A stretch of 60,250 nt of DNA from an uncultured bacterium. GTDB lineage: Bacteria; Actinomycetota; Coriobacteriia; Coriobacteriales; Coriobacteriaceae. The stretch spans positions 1-60,250 of the forward strand of contig CAJMOF010000013.1 of NCBI GenBank assembly GCA_905215065.1, written 5' to 3'. Position 1 is the stretch's first letter; the number at the start of each line of letters is the position of its first letter. This document shows, one piece after another, positions 34,493 through 43,556 of the stretch. The notes under the pieces are model-generated. The model made no database searches, had not been told where the DNA came from, and was given only the letters and a program-made list of their open reading frames with translations. Position numbers and translations under genes: made by a program.

Positions 34493-37400
34493 TTACGCCT
34501 CCTTCTTGGTCGAAGCAACAGGGCTGGCAGCCACGGACGCAGCGCCCGCAGCACCGCCCGCAGCATCGAAGCGAGCGACATCCGCAGCGCTCGCGCGACC
34601 GGTCACGATGTCAAACGCCAGCTCCTCTGCCTGCGCATGCGTCTTGCCGACGGCCTCGGCGGCGGCGACAATCGCCAGCACACGCTCGTACTCGGTCGGA
34701 ATGACCTTCACGAAGTGCTTGCTCATCGTCTCAAAGCTGTAGAGCAGCTTGATGCCGCGCGGGCTCTGCGTCGCGTCCACGTGCTCTTGGATGAGCTCGC
34801 GAATCTGTGCCAGCTCGCCGGCCGTCGGGGCCTTGAGCTCCACGCTCTCGTGGTTCACGCGGGCACTGAGCGTGCCATACTGGTCAAAGACATAGGCCAC
34901 GCCACCCGTCATACCGGCGGCGAAGTTCTGCCCGACCTCGCCCAAGATGAGCGCCAGACCGCCTGTCATGTACTCGCAGCCATGGTTGCCGCAGCCCTCG
35001 ACCACCACGGTGGCACCGGAGTTGCGCACGCCAAAGCGCTGGCCTGCCAGACCGTTAATGAAGCCGCGGCCGCTCGTGGCGCCAAAGAACGCAACGTTGC
35101 CCACGATGATGTTCTCGTCGAACTTGTAGGTCGCATGCGGGTTGGGGCGCACCGACACCTCGCCGCCCGAAAGGCCCTTTCCAAAGTAGTCGTTGGCGTC
35201 GCCGCACACGTTGAGCGTAATGCCGCGCGGCAGGAACGCGCCAAAGCTCTGACCGGCCGAACCATCGCAATCGACGGTGATGGAGCCGACGGGCAAGCCC
35301 TCGGGATGTGCCTTGGTCACCGCGTTGCCCAAGATGGTGCCCACGCAACGGTTGACGTTAGCGATATCGGCGCGGAAGCGAATCGGACGCAGGTGCGCAC
35401 GGGCATCGGCCGTATAGGGCACGAACAACGTGGAGTCGAGCGTCTTGTCGAGCTCGCTGTCGGCAGCCATCTGCGGCAGGAAGTGACGACCGTCGGCACC
35501 CGGGATATGGGCACCAAACTCGCAGGTCGCGCTCGCCAGCACGGGCGACAGATCGAGCAGGTTGGCCTTGCGGTTGCCCGGGACCTCGATCTGGCGCAAG
35601 CACTCGGGGTGGCCGACCATCTCGTCGACGGTGCGGAAACCCAGGCTCGCCATAACCTCGCGCAGCTGCTCGGCCACAAAGAGCATAAAGTGCTCAACGT
35701 GCTCGGGCTTACCGCGGAAGCCGTGACGCAGGCGGCAGTTTTGCGTGGCGATGCCGGCCGGGCAGGTATCCTGCTGACAGTCACGCTGCATGAGGCAACC
35801 CATGGAGATGAGCGGCATGGTCGCAAAGCCAAACTCCTCGGCGCCCAGCAAGCAGGCGACGGCGACATCGGTGCCGTCCATGAGCTTGCCGTCGGCCTCG
35901 AGCACCACGCGCGAGCGCAGGCCGTTTTGCAGCAGCGTCTGTTGAGCCTCGGCAAGACCGAGCTCCAGCGGCAGACCCGCATGCCAGATGGAATCGCGCG
36001 CAGCGGCACCCGAGCCGCCGTTGTGGCCGCTGATCAAGATCTTGTCGGCAGCGCCCTTGGCAACGCCGGTGGCGATGGTGCCGACGCCGGCCTCGCTGAC
36101 CAGCTTGACCGACACGCGTGCGCCGGGGTTGGCGTTCTTGAGGTCGAAGATGAGCTCGGCCAAGTCCTCGATAGAGTAGATGTCGTGATGCGGCGGAGGC
36201 GAGATCAGGCCGATGCCGGGCGTGGACTGACGGACCTCGGCGATCCAGGGGTAGACCTTCTTGCCGGGGAGGTGTCCGCCCTCGCCGGGCTTGGCGCCCT
36301 GGGCCATCTTGATCTGAATCTCGAAGGCGCTGCACAGGTAGCGGCTCGTCACGCCAAAGCGCGCACTTGCCACCTGCTTGATCGCGGAGTTCTTTGAGTC
36401 ACCGTTGGCCAGCGGGGTCTCGCGACGCGGGTCCTCACCGCCCTCGCCGGAGTTGGAACGGCCGTGCAGGCGGTTCATGGCGATGGCCATGCACTCGTGT
36501 GCTTCCTTACTGATGGAGCCATACGACATGGCGCCAGTGTTAAAGCGGCGGACAATGTTGAACGCGGGCTCGACCTCGTCGAGTGCCACCGGGGTACGGC
36601 CGCTGGCATTAAAGTCCAGCAGGTCGCGCAGGCGCACGGCACGGCCGGTGCGGTGCAGGCGGGCGCTGTACTCCTTAAAGGTGTCGTAGCTGTCCTCGCG
36701 GCAGGCGGTCTGCAGCAGGTAGACAGCCTGAGGGTCGATCAGGTGATCCTCGCCGCCGAGCGGGCGCCACTTGGTCAGGCCCAGCGTGGGCAGCTGATCG
36801 GGAGCCGGGCTCTTAAGGATAGCGAGCGCGGCGTCGTAGCGCTCGTTTTGGTCGCGCTCGACGTCCTCGACACCCATACCGCCCACACGGCTCACCGTGC
36901 CGGCGAAGTACGCGTTGACGAACTCCGGCGTAAAGCCCACGGCCTCGAAGACCTGCGCCGAATGGTAGCTCTGCACCGTGGAGATGCCCATCTTAGACAT
37001 GATGGAAACGATGCCGGCGGTCGCAGCCTTGTTGTAGTTGGCGATGCCCTGCTCGGCCGTCACGTCCAGGTCGCCGCGTGCCGCCAGATCGCGGATGCAC
37101 GCGTGTGCGTTGTACGGATAGATGCCGCTCGCGGAGTAGCCCACCAGCGCCGCAAAGTCGTGCGGGGACACGGCGTCGCCGCACTCCACCACGATGTCGG
37201 CAAAGGTACGCACGCCGGCGCGGATCAGGTGGTTGTGCACGCAGCCCACGGCGAGCAGCGACGGCACGGGCACCTCGCCCGCAGCGGCACGATCGCTCAA
37301 CACCACGATGTTCACGCCATCGCGGACCGCAGCCTCAACGTCCTCTGCAAGCTGCTTGAGCGCAGCCTGCAGCGTGCCCTCGCCGGCATCGCGGCGGTAG

Positions 37401-39190
37401 ACGGCACGGAAACGGCGGGGCTTAAAGCCCACGCGGTCGATAGCGCAGATGCGGTCAAACTCCTCCTCGCTCAGCAGCGGACGCTCCAGGCGCACCAGCT
37501 GGCAGGCCGTACGGGAGTCCTCGAGCAGGTTGCCGTGGTTGCCCAGGTAGAGCGTGGTCGAGGTGACCATATGCTCGCGCAAGGCGTCGATGGATGGGTT
37601 CGTGACCTGGGCGAACAGCTGATAGAAATAGTCGTAGAAGGAGCGCGTCTTCTTGGACAGGCAGGCCAGCGGCGCGTCGATGCCCATCGAGGCGAGCGGG
37701 GCCTTGCCCTGCTGGGCCATGGGACGCACGACCTCGTCGACGTCATCCCAGTGGTAGCCGAGCTTGGCCATACGCACGGTGGCAGGCACCTCGGCGTCCT
37801 CGGCGGGCGTTGCCGCGGCGGGCCTATCGAGCGCGTCGACGGCCAGCGTCTCCTCGGCAATCCAATCACGGTAGGGCTTTTCCTTGGCGTAACGGGCGCG
37901 CAGCTCGTCGTTGTAGATGACGCGGCCGCGGGCAAAGTCGACCTCGAGCATCTGGCCCGGCCCCAGACAGCCGCTCGTCAGGATGTTCTCGGGGCTTACC
38001 TCGATGGTGCCCACCTCGCTTGCCAGCATAAAGCAACCGTCGCGCGTCACATAGTAGCGGGCGGGACGCAGGCCGTTACGGTCGAGGGCGGCGCCCAGCG
38101 TGCGACCGTCGGTAAAGGCGATGGCCGCCGGGCCATCCCACGGCTCCATGAGCATGGACTGGTAAGCGTCGTAGGCGCGGCGCTCCTCGCTCAGGCTGTC
38201 GTTGTGGTCCCACGGCTCGGGCAGCAACATGGACGCGACGCGCGTGAGCGGGCGACCGTTCATGACCAGGAACTCGAGCACGTTGTCCAGAATCGCGGAG
38301 TCGGAACCCTCGCGGTTGATGATGGGCATCACGCGCTCAAGATCGTGCTGCAGCACAGGGCTGTACAGGTTGGGTTCGCGGGCGCGAATCCAGTTGACGT
38401 TGCCCTTGAGGGTGTTGATCTCGCCGTTGTGGATGATAAAGCGGTTGGGGTGCGCGCGCTCCCAGCTGGGCGTGGTGTTGGTGGAGTAGCGCGAGTGGAC
38501 GAGCGCCACGGCCGTCTTGACGGCGGCGTCGTTGAGGTCGATGAAGAAGCGACGCATCTGCGTGGCGACCAGCATGCCCTTGTACACGATGGTGCGCGAG
38601 CTCATGGAGCACACATAGAAGATCTTGTCGCGCAGGGCAAACTCGTCGTCGGCCTTTTTCTCGATAGTGCGGCGGCACACGTACAGGCGACGCTCGAAGG
38701 CATCGCCGGCGGGCGTGTCGTCGGGGCGGCCCAGGAAAGCCTGCAAGATGGTGGGCATGCAGGCGCGGGCCGTCTCGCCCAGGTCGTGCGGGTCGACCGG
38801 CACCTCACGCCAAAAGAGCAGCGGCACGCCGGCCTCGGCACAGCCTTCCTCAAACACACGGCGGGCATCCTCTACGCCCTTGTCGTCCTGCGGGAAGAAC
38901 AGCATGGCCACGCCATAGTCGCCCTCTGCCGGCAGAATCTGGCCGCACTTTTGAGCCTCTTTACGAAAAAAGTGATGCGGAACCTGGAACAGGATGCCAG
39001 CGCCATCGCCGGTGTTCTTCTCGAGTCCCGTGCCACCGCGGTGCTCCAAGTTGACCAGAATGGACAGTGCATCGTCCAGGATCTGGTGATGGCGCTCTCC
39101 GTTGATATCGGCAAGCGCGCCGATGCCGCATGCATCGTGGTCGAATTCGGGGCGATAAAGGCCCTGCTGCTGAGCGGAATCTGCCTGCAT
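34493..39190 (-). CDS. gltB: Glutamate synthase large subunit
   Basis: The product has 1565 residues, the expected size. A short propeptide precedes the Ntn-type glutaminase cysteine in DACGIGALADI (about residue 21). The FMN-binding synthase domain has KPGEGGHLPGKKVYPWIAE, and the [3Fe-4S] cluster motif is CLMQRDCQQDTCPAGIATQN. The C-terminal glutamate synthase beta-helix domain (GGEVSVRPNP, GFINGLAGQRFGVRNSGA) is complete. It transfers the amide of glutamine to 2-oxoglutarate. RBS GGGGAGGA precedes the ATG. The 39191-39373 gap upstream holds no whole gene. Confidence 0.96.
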   Translation of the reverse strand: MQADSAQQQGLYRPEFDHDACGIGALADINGERHHQILDDALSILVNLEHRGGTGLEKNTGDGAGILFQVPHHFFRKEAQKCGQILPAEGDYGVAMLFFPQDDKGVEDARRVFEEGCAEAGVPLLFWREVPVDPHDLGETARACMPTILQAFLGRPDDTPAGDAFERRLYVCRRTIEKKADDEFALRDKIFYVCSMSSRTIVYKGMLVATQMRRFFIDLNDAAVKTAVALVHSRYSTNTTPSWERAHPNRFIIHNGEINTLKGNVNWIRAREPNLYSPVLQHDLERVMPIINREGSDSAILDNVLEFLVMNGRPLTRVASMLLPEPWDHNDSLSEERRAYDAYQSMLMEPWDGPAAIAFTDGRTLGAALDRNGLRPARYYVTRDGCFMLASEVGTIEVSPENILTSGCLGPGQMLEVDFARGRVIYNDELRARYAKEKPYRDWIAEETLAVDALDRPAAATPAEDAEVPATVRMAKLGYHWDDVDEVVRPMAQQGKAPLASMGIDAPLACLSKKTRSFYDYFYQLFAQVTNPSIDALREHMVTSTTLYLGNHGNLLEDSRTACQLVRLERPLLSEEEFDRICAIDRVGFKPRRFRAVYRRDAGEGTLQAALKQLAEDVEAAVRDGVNIVVLSDRAAAGEVPVPSLLAVGCVHNHLIRAGVRTFADIVVECGDAVSPHDFAALVGYSASGIYPYNAHACIRDLAARGDLDVTAEQGIANYNKAATAGIVSIMSKMGISTVQSYHSAQVFEAVGFTPEFVNAYFAGTVSRVGGMGVEDVERDQNERYDAALAILKSPAPDQLPTLGLTKWRPLGGEDHLIDPQAVYLLQTACREDSYDTFKEYSARLHRTGRAVRLRDLLDFNASGRTPVALDEVEPAFNIVRRFNTGAMSYGSISKEAHECMAIAMNRLHGRSNSGEGGEDPRRETPLANGDSKNSAIKQVASARFGVTSRYLCSAFEIQIKMAQGAKPGEGGHLPGKKVYPWIAEVRQSTPGIGLISPPPHHDIYSIEDLAELIFDLKNANPGARVSVKLVSEAGVGTIATGVAKGAADKILISGHNGGSGAAARDSIWHAGLPLELGLAEAQQTLLQNGLRSRVVLEADGKLMDGTDVAVACLLGAEEFGFATMPLISMGCLMQRDCQQDTCPAGIATQNCRLRHGFRGKPEHVEHFMLFVAEQLREVMASLGFRTVDEMVGHPECLRQIEVPGNRKANLLDLSPVLASATCEFGAHIPGADGRHFLPQMAADSELDKTLDSTLFVPYTADARAHLRPIRFRADIANVNRCVGTILGNAVTKAHPEGLPVGSITVDCDGSAGQSFGAFLPRGITLNVCGDANDYFGKGLSGGEVSVRPNPHATYKFDENIIVGNVAFFGATSGRGFINGLAGQRFGVRNSGATVVVEGCGNHGCEYMTGGLALILGEVGQNFAAGMTGGVAYVFDQYGTLSARVNHESVELKAPTAGELAQIRELIQEHVDATQSPRGIKLLYSFETMSKHFVKVIPTEYERVLAIVAAAEAVGKTHAQAEELAFDIVTGRASAADVARFDAAGGAAGAASVAASPVASTKKEA

Positions 39191-39373
39191 CGCGATCCTC
39201 CCCTAGATATGAGACAGTCAGTTGAATAGGCATACTAGGGGCATCGCCGGCCCGCTGTGTTTCCCGCCCGTTTCGAAACAATCGCGTAACGCACGCCCTG
39301 CGAGTGGGTGCCGCCGACCTCAAGGGCGGCAACAAGGCGCCCAAGTTCGACCTGTAAACTCACCGCTTCAAAC

Positions 39374-39589
39374 ATCTCAATCTGTAACAAGAGGAGCCGA
39401 TTTTGGCCCCTAGATGTTACAGATTGAGATTTTCTGCAGGACGGTTCCGAATGTCTCGATCTGTAACACGAAGGGCCGGTTTTGGCGGTCAGCTGTTACA
39501 AATCGAGATTTTCCATAGGACCATTTCTTCCTGTCTCGATCTGTAACACCTAGGCCCAATTTCCATCCCTAGTTGTTACAGATCGAGAC
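39374..39589. repeat. Array of three 57-bp palindromic repeat units
   Basis: Units 39374-39430, 39453-39509 and 39533-39589, with starts 79 and 80 bp apart. The third pairs perfectly (GTCTCGATCTGTAAC with GTTACAGATCGAGAC). They lie between the divergent gltB and gpmA genes. Confidence 0.92.
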
Positions 39590-39727
39590 ATTTCGGCAGC
39601 CCCCTTTCACCATCCCATTCAAATACAACAATTTTGTTAGTCTTGGTTAACTTTTAAGCTTAAAACGGGTATCCTTTGCGGCGTCAAGCAAACGGCACGC
39701 ACACCGTGCCAGATCAAGGAGGCCCCT

Positions 39728-40501
39728 ATGGCGCACCAAGCAGACCAGCAGACGATGCAACTCGTCCTCATCCGTCACGGAGAGTCCGAGTGGAACAAGC
39801 TCAACCTGTTCACCGGCTGGACCGATGTTGAGCTCACCGACACGGGCCGCGAAGAAGCCGCAGCAGGCGGTCGAGCCCTCAAAGAAGCCGGTTTCGACTT
39901 TGACGTCTGCTACACTTCGCGCCTCAAGCGCGCGATCCACACCCTCAACATCGTGCTCGGCCAAATGGATCGCGAGTGGCTGCCCGTCATCAAATCCTGG
40001 AAGCTCAACGAGCGCCACTACGGAGCGTTGCAGGGTCTCAACAAGGCCGATGCCGCGGCGGAGCACGGCGACGAGCAGGTGCTCATCTGGCGCCGCTCCT
40101 TCGATATCTGCCCGCCGGCACTCGAGCCGAACGACGCGCGCGATCCCCACACCCAGGAGCAATACCGTGATGTCGCGCCCGATCAGCTGCCCTATACCGA
40201 ATGCCTCAAGGACACGATCGCCCGCGCCTGGCCCCATTTCGAAGACGAGATTCGCCCCCAGATGCTCGCCGGCAAGCGCGTACTCATCGCCGCACACGGC
40301 AACTCCCTGCGCTCACTCGTCATGAAGCTCGAGCACCTCACGCCCGAGGAGATCCTCAAGGTCAACATCCCCACCGGCGTGCCGCTCGTCTACACCTTCG
40401 ATACCGATTTCAATGTCCTCGACAAGCGCTACATCGGCGACCCGGCGACCATCGCCGCCAAGATCGACGCCGTGGCCAATCAGGGCAAAGCGCACAAGTA
40501 G
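39728..40501 (+). CDS. gpmA: 2,3-bisphosphoglycerate-dependent phosphoglycerate mutase
   Basis: The product has 257 residues. The phosphohistidine motif LVLIRHGESEWNKLNLFTGW, the paired YTSRLKRAIHTL and ERHYGALQGLNK, and the second histidine in LIAAHGNSLRSLV define the BPG-dependent enzyme. It interconverts 3- and 2-phosphoglycerate in glycolysis. AAGGAGG lies seven bases before the ATG. It is a single gene preceded by the triple repeat array. Confidence 0.96.
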   Translation: MAHQADQQTMQLVLIRHGESEWNKLNLFTGWTDVELTDTGREEAAAGGRALKEAGFDFDVCYTSRLKRAIHTLNIVLGQMDREWLPVIKSWKLNERHYGALQGLNKADAAAEHGDEQVLIWRRSFDICPPALEPNDARDPHTQEQYRDVAPDQLPYTECLKDTIARAWPHFEDEIRPQMLAGKRVLIAAHGNSLRSLVMKLEHLTPEEILKVNIPTGVPLVYTFDTDFNVLDKRYIGDPATIAAKIDAVANQGKAHK

Positions 40502-40576
40502 CCCCAACCCAAATCCGACGCGTGGCGCCGCACGACCCAGATGCGACGTCACGCCGCCCATACGCAGGAGCGCACC

Positions 40577-41833
40577 ATGCTCAACCATCTCAAACAACAC
40601 TTTGGCTCCCGACGCACCGGTGGTCACGGAGGCCTAGACATTGCGCGGCATATCGGCCCCGGGCTGCTCGTGACCGTCGGCTTTATCGACCCGGGCAACT
40701 GGGCCTCCAATATGGCCGCGGGCTCGCAGTTTGGCTACGCGCTGCTGTGGATCGTCACGCTGTCCACGATTATGCTCATCGTGCTGCAGCACAACGCGGC
40801 GCACTTGGGCATCGCCACGGGCGCCTGCCTTGCCGAGGCCACGACCCGCTTTCTCCCCCGCATCGTGGGACGCGCGGTGCTCGGCAGCGCCTATCTCGCG
40901 ACCATCGCCACCGCCATGGCCGAAGTCCTGGGCGGCGCGATTGCCCTTCAAATGCTCTTTGGGCTGCCCGTGCGTGCGGGCTGCGTCATCGTGGCGGCAG
41001 TATCGATGGCGATGCTCATGACGAACTCCTACAAGCAAGCCGAACGCTGGATCATCGCCTTCGTAGGCGTGGTAGGACTCTCGTTTTTGGCCGAGCTTGC
41101 ACTAGTCAAGGTCGACTGGCCGCAAGCCGCCGCAAGCTGGATCACGCCCAGTATGCCCACTGGCTCTGCCGCGATTATCGTGAGTGTCCTGGGTGCGGTC
41201 GTTATGCCACACAACCTTTTTCTGCACTCCGAGGTCATCCAATCCATGCACTTCGAAGGCCAAGGCGAGCAGGTTATCGAAGAGCGTCTGCGCTACGAGC
41301 TCTTCGACACGCTCATTTCGATGGGCGTGGGCTGGGCAATCAACTCGGCCATGGTCATCCTGGCCGCAACGACCTTCTTTGCGCACGGCATGGTCGTAGA
41401 CGACCTCGCCGTCGCAGCGGCCACGCTCTCCCCCATTCTGGGCCCGGCGAGCTCGACCATCTTTGCGGTAGCGCTGCTGTTCGCGGGACTATCGAGCAGC
41501 GTGACAGCGGGCATGGCGGCGGGGACCATCACTGCGGGCATGTTCGACGAGGAATACGATATCCACGACCGACATTCCTCGATCGGGGTGGCGGCCTGTT
41601 TCGTCGGCGCAGTGACGGCGTGCCTGGTCGTCCCAAATCCTTTTGAAGGTCTCATCTGGAGTCAGGCACTGCTGTCGCTTCAGCTACCGATTACGGTCTT
41701 TGTGCTCATACGGCTCACCAGTTCACCCCGCGTCATGGGCAAATACGCCAATTCGCGTCCACTCAACGCGCTGCTCGTAGGGATCGGTGCCATCGTGACG
41801 ATTCTCGATGTCGTGTTGTTGACAGGGATGTAA
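40577..41833 (+). CDS. mntH: Nramp family divalent metal (Mn2+/Fe2+) transporter
   Basis: The product is a 418-residue polytopic membrane protein with about eleven helices. The canonical metal-site motifs are present: FIDPGNW in helix 1 (DPGN) and VVMPHNLFLHS in helix 6 (MPH). It imports Mn2+ or Fe2+ with protons. AGGAG precedes the chosen ATG (MLNHLKQHF), which fits the family N-terminus better than an ATG twelve codons earlier. There is no visible MntR box; the gpmA stop is 75 bases upstream, so cotranscription is possible. Confidence 0.92.
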   Translation: MLNHLKQHFGSRRTGGHGGLDIARHIGPGLLVTVGFIDPGNWASNMAAGSQFGYALLWIVTLSTIMLIVLQHNAAHLGIATGACLAEATTRFLPRIVGRAVLGSAYLATIATAMAEVLGGAIALQMLFGLPVRAGCVIVAAVSMAMLMTNSYKQAERWIIAFVGVVGLSFLAELALVKVDWPQAAASWITPSMPTGSAAIIVSVLGAVVMPHNLFLHSEVIQSMHFEGQGEQVIEERLRYELFDTLISMGVGWAINSAMVILAATTFFAHGMVVDDLAVAAATLSPILGPASSTIFAVALLFAGLSSSVTAGMAAGTITAGMFDEEYDIHDRHSSIGVAACFVGAVTACLVVPNPFEGLIWSQALLSLQLPITVFVLIRLTSSPRVMGKYANSRPLNALLVGIGAIVTILDVVLLTGM

Positions 41834-41860
41834 TGGGGCGGGGCACCTACTCAGGCAAAC

Positions 41861-41997
41861 GTCTCGATCTGTAACATCTAGACCCGCTTTCGATGTCTAG
41901 ATGTTACAGATTGAGATCTTCTGCCGGACGGTTTTGGTTTGTCTCGATATGTAACAAGTGGGCCCAATTTCCACCGTTAGATGTTACAGATTGAGAC
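41861..41997. repeat. Two 57-bp palindromic repeat units, 80 bp apart
   Basis: Units 41861-41917 and 41941-41997 follow the mntH stop. In the first, the palindrome extends into the centre (CTGTAACATCTAGA and TCTAGATGTTACAG). The 23-base spacer (CTTCTGCCGGACGG) resembles a spacer of the 39374 array. Confidence 0.92.
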
Positions 41998-42067
41998 AAA
42001 AGGTCGGTCGGACTCACAACAGACAGGATCGGTCAACAGCAACCGTGATCCCTTGGGGGCGGAGGAA

Positions 42068-42101
42068 AAGGGCCCCGGCCGAGAATTCGACCGAGGCCCT
42101 T
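42068..42101 (-). terminator. Terminator after the rubredoxin gene
   Basis: AAGGGCC pairs with GGCCCTT, CGG with CCG and CGA with TCG around GAAT, with two mismatches. On the minus strand it is followed by TTTTCC. Confidence 0.8.
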
Positions 42102-42140
42102 GGACAGAGCTATGTTCGGCTTTCGCCGTGTGTCTGCGAG

Positions 42141-42284
42141 CTACTCCTCGACGAGCTCAAACTGATCGGGACCGACGCCGCACACCGGGCACACATAATC
42201 CTCGGGCAGCTCGGGCGTATCGACCTCAACCTCGTAACCGCAAACGACGCACACGAACTTATACGTCTTCTTCTCCTCAGCCAT
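42141..42284 (-). CDS. Rubredoxin-like protein
   Basis: This 47-residue protein opens MAEEKKTYKFVCVVCGYEVE. It has the two rubredoxin iron knuckles, CVVCGY and CPVCGVG, 25 residues apart, in the usual spacing. It carries single electrons at an Fe(Cys)4 centre in the cytosol. GAGGAG lies six bases before the ATG. The gene upstream on the same strand encodes a flavin reductase-like protein, a common rubredoxin partner in anaerobes, so the two may form a redox pair. Confidence 0.9.
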   Translation of the reverse strand: MAEEKKTYKFVCVVCGYEVEVDTPELPEDYVCPVCGVGPDQFELVEE

Positions 42285-42373
42285 GATGTTCTCCTCTCAA
42301 ACGCGACTGGTGATGTACTTCATTTATCAGTATAGATTCTCAATAATATAATGCAAGTATTTTTAAAACATTT

Positions 42374-42877
42374 CTAGCCTTGATACGAGGACGCCTTCGG
42401 AGGCGTCTTGCCCTTCAGGACCTTATGGTAGTAATCGTAGGTGAGCGGCGTCTCGTCACTCAAGCGCTCGGCATCCTCGACCTCGCCGATAAACAGTAGA
42501 TGCGTGCCAACATCCACAGTGTCGATCAAATGGCAGCTAAACAGGGCCGCCGCGTGCTCGGGCACATAGGGCATGCCCAGAGCCGTCTCGCGGGTCTCGT
42601 ATTTGGCAAACTTGTCATAATCGCTGCTGGTGCGGAACCCAAAGTTACCGATGTAGAGCATATCGGCGGTCTGATCGATCACGGTCAGCGCGAACGCTTT
42701 GGCCGAAGCGATGACGCCCGAGGTGACGTTGTCCTTGTTCACGGCAACCGAAATGCGCGGCGGCATGGACGTCACCTGCACCGCAGTGTTGATGACGCAG
42801 CCGGCGCGCAGCCCGTCTGCCGCGGCGCTCACCACGTACAGACCGCTCGGCATGGTAAAGAACGCAGTTTTGTCCAT
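42374..42877 (-). CDS. Flavin reductase-like (FMN-binding split-barrel) protein
   Basis: The product has 167 residues. The flavin reductase-like domain is recognised from the start FFTMPSGLYVVSAA, NTAVQVTSMPPRISVAVNK, and the FFMN-site region ending FKYETRETALGMPYV-like (KFAKYETRE). Family members are flavoredoxins or NAD(P)H:flavin oxidoreductases. The MDKTAF start has GGGGAG eight bases upstream; a longer in-frame ORF to 43066 is probably untranslated leader. The rubredoxin gene follows after 89 bases. Confidence 0.85.
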   Translation of the reverse strand: MDKTAFFTMPSGLYVVSAAADGLRAGCVINTAVQVTSMPPRISVAVNKDNVTSGVIASAKAFALTVIDQTADMLYIGNFGFRTSSDYDKFAKYETRETALGMPYVPEHAAALFSCHLIDTVDVGTHLLFIGEVEDAERLSDETPLTYDYYHKVLKGKTPPKASSYQG

Positions 42878-43085
42878 AACAATCACTCCCCTAACCCGGG
42901 TTGGAACCTCATGGATGTATGTACCCACAAAAAAGGCGGCGCCCACAACGGACACCACCTTTGAGACATATGTGTCAAAACAGTATAAGCAAGATGAGAC
43001 GCCCGCAGTTGCGGTGAAATAAGGACTGAATAGCCCCTCAAACAGGCAAAACAGTCCGTATTCCACCGTAACTTATACAGAACGC

Positions 43086-43556
43086 CTAGCGATTGCGCTC
43101 CTTGAGGGCGCGGTCGATCTCGCGCTGGACATCGCGCTTGGCCATATCCTCGCGCTTGTCGTAAAGCTTCTTGCCGCGGCCTAGGCCCAGCAGCAGCTTT
43201 ACGCGGCCGTCGGTATTAAAGTAGAGCTCCAGCGGCACCAGCGCATAGCCGCGGTTGCGAAGTTTGCCGTCAAGAAAGTCGATCTCCTTGCGGTGCAGCA
43301 GCAGACGGCGCCGACGGTCGGGATCGCGATTCCACACGCCACCATGGCTATAAGGGTGGATATGCAGGCCGACGAGCCAGCACTCCCCACCACGAATCAG
43401 TGCGAAGGTATCGGTAATCTGGCACGCGCGCTCGCGAATCGACTTGACCTCGGTACCGCTCAGCTCAATACCGCACTCAAACGTCTCATCGATAAAGTAC
43501 TCGTGATGTGCCGAGCGATTCTTGGAAATGAGCTTGCGCTCGCGCTTACTGGGCAT
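43086..43556 (-). CDS. smpB: SsrA-binding protein SmpB
   Basis: The product has 156 residues. Conserved blocks are RKLISKNRSAHHEYFIDETFECGIEL split by the expected GTEVKSIRE, HIHPYSHGGVWN, and the basic C-terminal helix GKKLYDKREDMAKRD. It brings tmRNA to stalled ribosomes in trans-translation. The start overlaps the TPR-protein stop by 11 bases, with AAGGAGG upstream, so the two are coupled. No tmRNA gene was recognised in the window. Confidence 0.96.
   Translation of the reverse strand: MPSKRERKLISKNRSAHHEYFIDETFECGIELSGTEVKSIRERACQITDTFALIRGGECWLVGLHIHPYSHGGVWNRDPDRRRRLLLHRKEIDFLDGKLRNRGYALVPLELYFNTDGRVKLLLGLGRGKKLYDKREDMAKRDVQREIDRALKERNR

Noticed and set aside
36464..39229. A 921-codon open frame opposite gltB
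   Set aside because: gltB is complete with all catalytic motifs; the opposite frame has skewed His/Val/Ala composition typical of antisense shadows.
42878..43066. A longer flavin reductase with a hydrophobic N-terminal extension
   Set aside because: The internal ATG has GGGGAG at good spacing and matches the family start; the extension resembles no signal peptide or known domain.
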